DNA from: Brevibacterium sp. W7.2
Lineage (GTDB): Bacteria > Actinomycetota > Actinomycetes > Actinomycetales > Brevibacteriaceae
Reading direction: 5' to 3'
DNA: 64,000 bases
NCBI RefSeq assembly: GCF_018137945.1
Contig: NZ_CP073089.1
Coordinates: 1,240,001 to 1,304,000, forward strand
The position numbers and the translations under genes are program-made. Within the stretch, counting starts at the first letter, position 1. Each line of letters starts with the position of its first letter. This document shows, one piece after another, positions 57,844 to 64,000 of this stretch. Below the pieces are notes generated by a model. That model was not told the origin of the DNA, searched no databases, and saw only the letters and a program-made list of their open reading frames with translations.

Positions 57844-58042
57844 ACCGGGCGGCCGGGCCCGCGGGATGGATCGTTCGGGCCCGCCGGGACGGGCCCCGGG
57901 CGCCCGCCGGGGACACAGGTCACCTCGTCGCGGAGGGACGCCCCGCCTCGGCGCGGTGGGAGTCGACCCCCGATGGATGACCGGGTCGTCGGATGGACTA
58001 CCCTGAGACGTGTTACGCCTCACAACTGGGAAAGAAGCTCTG

Positions 58043-59134
58043 ATGACTGAATTCGCCGTCCTCAAGAACATCCAGCCGCAGCCTGAGCTGGTGCGCGAGG
58101 ACATCAAGAAGGATCCCGGGTTCGGGCAGTACTTCACCGACCACATGGCCCACATCCGGTACACGAACGAGGACGGGTGGCAGGCCCACCAGGTCGAACC
58201 CTACGGTCCGATCGTCCTCGACCCGGCGGCCGCGGTCTTCCACTACGCGCAGGAGATCTTCGAGGGCCTCAAGGCCTACCGTCACGCGGACGGCTCGGTG
58301 TGGACGTTCCGCCCGGATCGCAATGCCGTGCGCATCAACCGCTCCGCCGAGCGCCTCGCGCTGCCGCAGCTGAGCGAAGAGGACTTCATCAACTCGCTCA
58401 AGGCGCTCGTGTCGACGGATGAGGCGTGGGTGCCGACGCCGGGCACCGACGGTGACGAGTCGAGCCTCTACCTGCGTCCGTTCATGATCGCCTCCGAGCG
58501 GTTCCTCGGTGTCCGGGCGAGCCACGAGGTCGACTACTACGTCATCGCCTCGCCTGCCGGCCCCTACTTCGCCGGCGGCATCAAGCCGGTGTCGATCTGG
58601 CTGTCGAAGAAGCTCAACCGCGCCGGCTCCGGCGGCACGGGCTTCGCGAAGTGCGGCGGCAACTACGCCTCGTCCCTCCTCGCCCAGCAGGAGGCGGCGG
58701 ACAACGGCTGCCAGCAGGTGCTCTTCACCGATGCCGAGGAGCACAAGTACATCGACGAGCTCGGCGGCATGAACCTCATGCTCGTGACGAAGGACGGCAA
58801 GCTGCTCACCCCCGAGCTCAGCGACACGATCCTCGACGGTGTGACCCGGCGGTCCCTGCTCGACCTCGCCCCCGACCTCGGCCTCGAGCCCGTCGAGCGG
58901 CCGATCACCATCGAGGAGTGGCGTGAGGGAGCGGAGAACGGCGACATCGTCGAGGCATTCGCGTGCGGCACCGCCGCCGTCATCACGCCGATCGGCAAGC
59001 TCGTCTCCGACGAGTTCACGATCGACCACGGCGACGAGCCCGGGGAGAAGACGATGGCGCTGCGCAAGGCGCTGCTCGACATCCAGTACGGTCGCGCCGA
59101 GGACAAGAACAACTGGCTCGTGCGGCTCGCGTGA
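58043..59134 (+). CDS. ilvE: Branched-chain amino acid aminotransferase
   Basis: The 363-residue fold-type IV PLP enzyme does the last step of Val, Leu and Ile synthesis. Motifs: YAQEIFEGLKAYRHADGSVWTFRPDRNAVRINRSAERLALP, PLP lysine in GFAKCGGNYASSLLAQQEA, and the EELGGMNLMLVT-like segment (YIDELGGMNLMLV). ATG 58043 with AAAGAAG upstream is preferred over GTG 58010. A TACCCT hexamer at 57999-58004 could be its -10. It ends 25 bp before repeat A3. Confidence 0.97.
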   Translation: MTEFAVLKNIQPQPELVREDIKKDPGFGQYFTDHMAHIRYTNEDGWQAHQVEPYGPIVLDPAAAVFHYAQEIFEGLKAYRHADGSVWTFRPDRNAVRINRSAERLALPQLSEEDFINSLKALVSTDEAWVPTPGTDGDESSLYLRPFMIASERFLGVRASHEVDYYVIASPAGPYFAGGIKPVSIWLSKKLNRAGSGGTGFAKCGGNYASSLLAQQEAADNGCQQVLFTDAEEHKYIDELGGMNLMLVTKDGKLLTPELSDTILDGVTRRSLLDLAPDLGLEPVERPITIEEWREGAENGDIVEAFACGTAAVITPIGKLVSDEFTIDHGDEPGEKTMALRKALLDIQYGRAEDKNNWLVRLA

Positions 59135-59158
59135 GGAGCTGAGCGCCACCTGCTCTCC

Positions 59159-59209
59159 GGGGGCGGATCCGGCTCGATGACCATCGTGGTCGCGAGCGGG
59201 ATCCGCCTC
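59159..59209 (+). repeat. Palindromic repeat family A, diverged copy A3
   Basis: The arms GGCGGATCCGGCTCG and CGAGCGGGATCCGCC are 13-of-15 complementary and align with A1/A2 arms (15 of 19 in the left arm, 15 of 17 in the right against A2). The centre has its own small dyad GACCA-TCG-TGGTC. It lies 25 bp after ilvE and has no DUF559-type gene beside it. Confidence 0.6.
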
Positions 59210-59327
59210 TGTGCATATCAGGTGGGATTGGGTCCGGCACGCGTCGAGCGGGGTATCGCCCTGGCGCATATCCCGCCGCCGGCGCATGTTTTGCGCATCT
59301 GTGCGTTAAACGTTGTACTGTGTCCTC
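59210..59327 (+). promoter_or_regulatory. Upstream region of the MFS gene with repeated GCGCAT-like boxes
   Basis: Boxes TGTGCATATC, GGCGCATATC, GGCGCATGTT and TGCGCATCTG recur within 90 bp just ahead of the -10 TACTGT (59316-59321), which lies 6 nt before GTG 59328. They look like repeated half-sites for a regulator. Confidence 0.4.
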
Positions 59328-60914
59328 GTGACAGCCGCAGCCTCGACCTCGACGCCCACCGCCTCTGACGTCATCGCGAACCTGCCGTGGAAATGGAACA
59401 CGCAGGGCGCGATCTTCCTCATCGGCGGTCTCGGCTTCATGTTCGACGCCTGGGACGTCGCCCTCAACGGATTCCTCATCCCCCTGCTCAGCGAGCATTG
59501 GGACCTGAGCGTCGGCGAGGCGGCATGGATCGCCACGGCCAACCTCATCGGCATGGCCCTCGGTGCCTTCGTCTGGGGCGGCATCGCCGATGTCATCGGC
59601 CGCAAGAAGGCATTCACGCTCACGCTCCTCGTCTTCTCGATCTTCACCGTCGCCGGAGCATTCGCGCCCGAGTTCGGGTGGTTCATCGCGTTCCGGTTCC
59701 TCGCCGGGTTCGGGCTCGGCGGATGCATCCCCGTCGACTACGCACTCGTCGGCGAGTTCACTCCGAGCAGGCACCGCGGACGCGTCCTCACCGCGATGGA
59801 CGGCTGGTGGCCGATCGGCGCCTCACTGTGCGCGTTCGTCTCCGCGTGGCTGCTGACCATGGGCGATTGGCGGCTCATCATGCTCGTCATGATCATTCCC
59901 GCCCTGCTCACGGTCGCCGTGCGGTTCGGAATCCCCGAATCACCTCTCTATCTCGCCTCAGTCGGGCGCACAGCCGAGGCCGACGCCATCATCGCCAGGC
60001 TCGTCGAGCGCACGGGAGCGAACGTCACGACCTGGACGCACGACGTGCCAGCCGCGGTCTCCGCCCGCGACGGCCACGACAGCCTCGGCGAGGGGACCGG
60101 GCACCGCACCCAAGCTGATCGCACCCGGACTGACCACACCCGGACTGACGCTGCCGTTCTGCGGGAGGACGCGGCGATCACGCAGGGCAACTCCGCGGGC
60201 AGGCAGGGGGATCCTGCGGTCACCCCGGGTGACTCCTCGGGCATGGAAGGGAACTCCGCGGGTCTCATCACCTCCGTCAGTGGTCAGCTGCGGGCTGCCA
60301 GCGGTCAGCTCGTTCAGCTGTGGCAGTACTCGGCGAAGACGACGCTGGTGTCGTGGGCGCTCTTCGTCTCCGTCCTCCTTGTCTACTACGCGGCACTGAC
60401 ATGGCTGCCGGGGATCCTCAAGAAGCAGGGACTCGGCGACCAGGCGGCCTTCCTCGTCACCGGTGCGATGACCGCTGTCGGCATCCTCGGTGTCGTCGTC
60501 TCTGCGCTCGTCGTCGAGCGGCTCGGGCGCAAACTGGTGCTCGGGGTGACGGCGATCGTCTCGGCAGGTCTCCTCGTGTGCGTGGCCGTCTTCATCGAGG
60601 CCTCCGGATCGGAGCTGAGCTTCGCGGCGAAGGCGAGCATCATCGGCTTCGGATTCGTCATCCAGATCGCCATCCCGACGCTCTACACTTACGTCTCCGA
60701 GCTCTATCCGACCCGGCTGCGCGGCTCCGGCTTCGGCTGGGCGTCAGCGGCGTCGCGGATCGCCACCGGCATCGCCCCTCTGGTCTTCGGAGCGTTCATG
60801 TGGCCTGTGCTCGGTCTCGTCACGACGTTCGCCCTCACCGGGGTGCTCGTTGTCGCCGCCGTTGTGCTCATGGGGTTCCTCGCGCGGGAGACGACGGGGG
60901 AGAAGCTCGTCTGA
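59328..60914 (+). CDS. MFS transporter (sugar/aromatic acid or NiaP-like symporter)
   Basis: The 528-residue 12-TM transporter has MFS loop motifs GGIADVIGRKKAF, RFLAGFGLGGCIPVDYALVGEFTPSRHRGR and VVERLGRKLVLG, and ELYPTRLRGSGFGWASAASRI. The central cytoplasmic loop is inflated to roughly 100 residues and is low-complexity (runs of ADRTRTDHTRTD, then Gly/Asp/Ser/Asn-rich), which is unusual for this family. GTG 59328 starts MTAAASTSTP and is 6 nt after TACTGT, so leaderless. Substrate unknown; the sequence resembles nicotinate or aromatic-acid carriers. Confidence 0.9.
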   Translation: MTAAASTSTPTASDVIANLPWKWNTQGAIFLIGGLGFMFDAWDVALNGFLIPLLSEHWDLSVGEAAWIATANLIGMALGAFVWGGIADVIGRKKAFTLTLLVFSIFTVAGAFAPEFGWFIAFRFLAGFGLGGCIPVDYALVGEFTPSRHRGRVLTAMDGWWPIGASLCAFVSAWLLTMGDWRLIMLVMIIPALLTVAVRFGIPESPLYLASVGRTAEADAIIARLVERTGANVTTWTHDVPAAVSARDGHDSLGEGTGHRTQADRTRTDHTRTDAAVLREDAAITQGNSAGRQGDPAVTPGDSSGMEGNSAGLITSVSGQLRAASGQLVQLWQYSAKTTLVSWALFVSVLLVYYAALTWLPGILKKQGLGDQAAFLVTGAMTAVGILGVVVSALVVERLGRKLVLGVTAIVSAGLLVCVAVFIEASGSELSFAAKASIIGFGFVIQIAIPTLYTYVSELYPTRLRGSGFGWASAASRIATGIAPLVFGAFMWPVLGLVTTFALTGVLVVAAVVLMGFLARETTGEKLV

Positions 60915-61123
60915 GCCGGGCGTGACTGCCGATTCTGCGGTTGCTCCGGCGCGCCCTTGATTGCTGATGCTGCGACGCGACCGCGACTGTCGGTGCCGCG
61001 GCGACTCGGGTGAGAGGGGTGCCGGGCGTCCGACGCCCTGTCGCCCACTCCGTCGTCAGCGGACTGACCTGCGGTGACAGTGTTCGACGGGGTCGTGTCA
61101 GGACCGACCTCTAGGGTTGTGTC

Positions 61124-62740
61124 ATGGAGTCGGAGACCGTTTCAGACGTCATCGCGGACATCGTCCGCTGGCGCGAAGCGCTGTCCGCCCTGCCTCCGGC
61201 GACGACCGAGCGTGAGGCGATCGAGCGGATCACCGCGCTCGAGGAGCTGACCTCGGCCGCCGCTGCCGCTCAGGCACGCGAGGCCCTCACCTTCGACATG
61301 CACCGCCGCAACCGGGAGGCCGAGGACGGTGTGCCCAGCGCACGGCAGGGCAGGGGAGTGGGCGCGGAGATCGGTCTCGCCCGCAAGGTGTCGCGTGCGC
61401 GCGGCAGCAAACTCATCGGATTCGCTCGCACCCTGCTCATGGACCTGCCGCACACGTACGCGGCCCTGTCGCAGGGAGAGATCTCGGAGGAGAAGGCTCA
61501 AGCCGTCGCGCGGGAGTCCTCCTGGCTGCCACGGGAGAAGAAGCAGGAGCTCGATGAGCAGATGGCCGATCGTCTCGCCGAGGTGGGGGTGGGGCGCCTC
61601 AGCAGCGAAGTGCGGATGCTGGCACAGAAGCTCGACCAGGTCGCGGCCGTCGACCACCTCGATCACTGCACGACCGAACGCCGCGTCACCGTCCGACCGG
61701 CTCCGGGCAACATGGCCTACCTCACCGCATTCCTGCCGATGCAGCAGGCTGTCGCCGCATTCGCGAATCTCTCGACATCGGCGGCAGCGCGAGTGGGAAC
61801 CGGTGCATCCGGTGGCAGCACGCAGAGCCAGACGATGGCGGACCTGCTCGTCGAGCGCGTGACCGGGCAGGAGAGCGCCGATGCGGTCCCGCTCGACGTG
61901 CTCGTCGTGATGAACGACGAGACGATGTTCGACGCCGGCGACGACCCGGCGTGGCTGCCGGGATTCGGCCCGATTCCGGCCGGTGCGGCACGGTCGCTCA
62001 TCGCCGAGAACGACGCGGGCGTGTTCCTGCGCAGGCTCTACACTCGGCCCGCCGATGGTCAGCTGGTCGCCATGGATTCGAAGCGCCGGGAGTTCGGGGG
62101 CCTGCTGCGCCAGATGGTCCTCGTCCGCGATGACGTGTGCCGGACTCCGTGGTGCGACGCCCTGATCAAACATGCCGACCATGCCACGCCTGTCGCTGAT
62201 GGCGGAGCCACCACCTGGGACAACGCTTCAGGATTGTGCGCCGCCTGCAATTACACGAAGGAGCTCGCGGGGTGGAGGCACCGAGCCACCGCCGACGAAC
62301 TCATCGTCACGACGCCGACCGGCCACCGATACACAGTGAGAACCCGCCCGATCGACGGTCGAAGATCGAGCGTCGGACGACAACCGAATGCCCGCGACCC
62401 GGGCGGCGAGAGAGAAGCAGGCGAGGCAGAAGCGCGTGGGAGTGAACTCGTCACGTCAGAGGTCTCGGAAGAGGCGAACTCACATGTCATCTGGCAGATC
62501 ATCGAAGCATTTCCGGTGTCGCCGGAGTCCAGATGGCGCATCACCGGCGAGTTCACCGCGGCACTGACTCGAGGGGACCGGTCTGTCGTGACTCCGCACG
62601 ATCGAGAACAGTCACCGGGTGGTCAATGCGGGACGTCGGGTCGGCGACGGCGGAGAGCGCCGCGAGCGAGTCGGCGGCCGGGGGAGAGCACGGTCGAGTC
62701 TCGGCTGGCCAGAGAGGTCGAGGCACGGACAGGTGCCTGA
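61124..62740 (+). CDS. DUF222 / HNH endonuclease-domain protein
   Basis: The 538-residue product belongs to the DUF222-HNH (13E12 repeat-like) family multi-copy in actinobacteria. The DUF222 helical region is at about 20-330 (ARQGRGVGAEIGLARKVSRARGSKLIGFARTLL; GEISEEKAQAVARESSWL). The HNH at about 340-385 has the zinc and catalytic pattern CRTPWCDALIKHADHATPVADGGATTWDNASGLCAACNYTKE. Beyond it is an unusual Arg/Ser/Glu-rich tail of some 130 residues. ATG 61124 follows TAGGGT (61112-61117) by 6 nt. Function is unknown; it may be a domesticated mobile-element gene. An 18-bp tandem repeat starts 11 bp after its stop. Confidence 0.88.
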   Translation: MESETVSDVIADIVRWREALSALPPATTEREAIERITALEELTSAAAAAQAREALTFDMHRRNREAEDGVPSARQGRGVGAEIGLARKVSRARGSKLIGFARTLLMDLPHTYAALSQGEISEEKAQAVARESSWLPREKKQELDEQMADRLAEVGVGRLSSEVRMLAQKLDQVAAVDHLDHCTTERRVTVRPAPGNMAYLTAFLPMQQAVAAFANLSTSAAARVGTGASGGSTQSQTMADLLVERVTGQESADAVPLDVLVVMNDETMFDAGDDPAWLPGFGPIPAGAARSLIAENDAGVFLRRLYTRPADGQLVAMDSKRREFGGLLRQMVLVRDDVCRTPWCDALIKHADHATPVADGGATTWDNASGLCAACNYTKELAGWRHRATADELIVTTPTGHRYTVRTRPIDGRRSSVGRQPNARDPGGEREAGEAEARGSELVTSEVSEEANSHVIWQIIEAFPVSPESRWRITGEFTAALTRGDRSVVTPHDREQSPGGQCGTSGRRRRRAPRASRRPGESTVESRLAREVEARTGA

Positions 62741-62750
62741 TGACGCGCGG

Positions 62751-62822
62751 CTGTCGACCGGCAGCCCGATGTCGACCGGCAGCCCGATGTCGACCGGCAG
62801 CCCGATGTCAACCGGCAACCCG
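62751..62822 (+). repeat. 18-bp tandem repeat, four units
   Basis: Four 18-bp units of the form (a/c)tgtcgaccggcagcccg run head to tail; the second and third are identical, the first differs at one base and the fourth at two. A partial fifth unit follows. The unit is in register with codons on both strands (STGSPM / GLPVDI), but I find no supported gene there. It lies in the 181-bp gap after the HNH gene. Confidence 0.9.
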
Positions 62823-62921
62823 AAGTCGAATCGCAGCTCCCTGACGATTCTCTCGCCAGACTGCGACATCAGTTTGCCTGGTGTTCAGTGCAATGACTAC
62901 TCAAGTCGTTAAGGTTGTAGT

Positions 62922-63566
62922 ATGAACGACCTTCCCGGGACCGGGGCACCGACGGCCGCGGACGCAACACTGCCTGTCGAACTCGTGTGGGGGCTTCCCG
63001 GCGGCCTCGGCGACACGTGGGAGCCGGTGGCATCGGCCGCCGGCGTGCACGGTGTGCTTCCGCCCCCGGACGAAGTCGGCGAACTCTACGGCGCCGCCGC
63101 CGCAGAACCGCCGCTCAACGAGGATCCGAAGTACGCGGCGCACTTCGCGAAGGTCTACGACGCCTCGGTGCGCAAGGGCCCGGTCCTCACCGCCCTCGTT
63201 CGCTCGGCCGGCGACGGCAGACTCCGCGCGATCGCCTACGGCCACTTCTGGGCATGGCAGGAGCAGAACTACGAATGGGCCTACGAACTCCGCGACCGCC
63301 TCGGCGACGCCGCCCCGACGCTCGAATGGACATTCGCACTCAACCTCCTCGCCCGCGACCCTCGCCTGCGGGCCTCCGGCCTCGGGCGCATCACCCTCGT
63401 GACCTGGCTGAGCGCGATCGCCGGCTACGGCTGCTGGCTGCAGACCGATGACATCGACAGCCCCGCGCGCCGCCTCTACGAAAGTCTCGGCTTCACCGCG
63501 CTCGGGCACGGACCCCAGGCCCCCAACGGTCGCCCCGGCCTCGTCTTGCACCGCCCACCGCTGTGA
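62922..63566 (+). CDS. GNAT-family N-acetyltransferase
   Basis: The 214-residue product has a GNAT-like core: LRAIAYGHFWAW (beta4), TLEWTFALNLLARDPRLRASGLGRITLVTWLSAIAGYGCWLQTDDIDSPARRLYESLGFTALGHGP (acetyl-CoA site and the Y-E-x-L-G-F motif). The acceptor substrate is unknown. ATG 62922 follows TAAGGT (62910-62915) by 6 nt with no SD. It lies between the tandem repeat and the prolyl oligopeptidase gene. Confidence 0.85.
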   Translation: MNDLPGTGAPTAADATLPVELVWGLPGGLGDTWEPVASAAGVHGVLPPPDEVGELYGAAAAEPPLNEDPKYAAHFAKVYDASVRKGPVLTALVRSAGDGRLRAIAYGHFWAWQEQNYEWAYELRDRLGDAAPTLEWTFALNLLARDPRLRASGLGRITLVTWLSAIAGYGCWLQTDDIDSPARRLYESLGFTALGHGPQAPNGRPGLVLHRPPL

Positions 63567-63646
63567 CCCCGCCGCTGTGACCCATACCACTTCGAGAGAC
63601 GCGATCTGAGTCGAAAGTCACTCGGCTGAGCTGGCAGGATGGAAGC

Positions 63647-64000
63647 ATGAACAGTGCTTCGCCGGAATCCAGTGTCCAGTCTCCCGAACCCGACGATGAG
63701 AACCTCTGGCTCGAGGCCATCGACGGCGATGAACAGCTCGCCTGGGTCCGCGACCAGAACGCTGCCACCCTCGAACACTTCCGCGACGGACTCTTCGACC
63801 AGATGTCCGACGAGATCCTCACGGCTCTCGACTCCGACGACCGAATCCCCATGGTCACCAAACGCGGCGACCACTACGTCAACTTCTGGCGCGACAAGGA
63901 CCACCCGAAGGGCATCTGGCGCCGCACCACCTGGGACAGCTATGCCTCCGAGGACCCGGAGTGGGACGTCCTCCTCGACGTCGACGAACTCGCCCGCACC
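63647..64000 (+). CDS. Prolyl oligopeptidase (S9A), 3' partial
   Basis: The frame is open from ATG 63647 to the window end (118 codons). The N-terminus LWLEAIDGDEQLAWVRDQNAATLEHF followed by IPMVTKRGDHYVNFWRDKDHPKGIWRRTTWDSYASEDPEWDVLLDVDELA is that of the beta-propeller start of prolyl oligopeptidases; the catalytic domain lies outside the window. CAGGAT (63635-63640) lies 6 nt upstream of ATG, again leaderless-like. A second, unrelated S9 peptidase is at 7035. Confidence 0.87.
   Translation, partial: MNSASPESSVQSPEPDDENLWLEAIDGDEQLAWVRDQNAATLEHFRDGLFDQMSDEILTALDSDDRIPMVTKRGDHYVNFWRDKDHPKGIWRRTTWDSYASEDPEWDVLLDVDELART

Noticed and set aside
62612-62869. Minus-strand ORF with GLPVDI repeats over the tandem repeat (and the plus-strand STGSPM ORF)
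   Set aside because: Both are by-products of an 18-bp repeat being open in several frames; neither has an SD or -10 in place or any similarity to known proteins.

Overview
The window is chromosomal DNA of a very high-GC Gram-positive bacterium. Third codon positions are strongly G/C, GTG, TTG and possibly CTG starts are common, and many genes show a TAnnnT-like -10 hexamer 6-7 nt before the start codon with no Shine-Dalgarno (SD) site, the actinobacterial leaderless pattern. The order cysteine desulfurase - mnmA - MetE-like - ligA - gatCAB ... ilvBNC - serA - leuB resembles the Mycobacterium tuberculosis Rv3025c-Rv2995c region as I remember it. I infer an actinobacterium, probably order Micrococcales (Brevibacterium-like); the genus is a guess.

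Layout. 1-3.6 kb: envelope genes (partial secreted protein, thioredoxin/TPR protein, membrane-plus-lipoprotein fusion). 3.6-4.4 kb: two small membrane proteins on the minus strand. 4.6-15.2 kb: cysteine desulfurase and mnmA (tRNA thiolation), S9 peptidase, MetE-like protein, ligA, a small exported protein and a molybdopterin oxidoreductase. 15.3-18.6 kb: gatCAB. 18.8-22.5 kb: unknown protein, def (minus), then cysK-cysE for cysteine synthesis. 22.6-23.9 kb: a DUF559-type gene between two copies of a 54-bp palindrome. 24.1-27.5 kb: flavin oxidoreductase - FMN reductase - MarR operon and a 2-hydroxyacid dehydrogenase. 27.7-31.9 kb: ilvD, a second dehydrogenase, and an SDR-merR pair with a MerR-type promoter. 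32-34.5 kb (minus): aldo/keto reductase, apt, membrane protein plus XRE regulator. 34.7-36.6 kb: PIMT-like methyltransferase, then a second DUF559-type gene bracketed by a different, 62-bp palindrome family. 36.7-40.3 kb (minus): heterodimeric ABC exporter. 40.5-44.3 kb: ilv leader peptide, attenuator and ilvBNC. 44.3-49.8 kb (minus): peptide-type ABC importer. 50-55 kb: Eis-like acetyltransferase, serA, DUF805 protein, NTF2-like protein, TetR regulator. 55-56.6 kb (minus): PAP2 phosphatase and CitE-like protein. 56.8-60.9 kb: leuB, ilvE, MFS transporter. 61.1-64 kb: DUF222/HNH protein, an 18-bp tandem repeat, GNAT acetyltransferase and the start of a prolyl oligopeptidase.

Metabolism. ilvD, ilvB, ilvN, ilvC, leuB and ilvE make this largely a branched-chain amino acid locus. 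serA supplies serine, which cysE and cysK turn into cysteine; the desulfurase can use cysteine as sulfur donor for MnmA. The most unusual feature is that both DUF559-type genes lie between near-identical palindromic repeats, with a different repeat family at each, one copy apparently nested in another, and a further related copy beside ilvE. This recalls REP/RAYT arrangements, but a simple 3'-end role for the palindromes is also possible.
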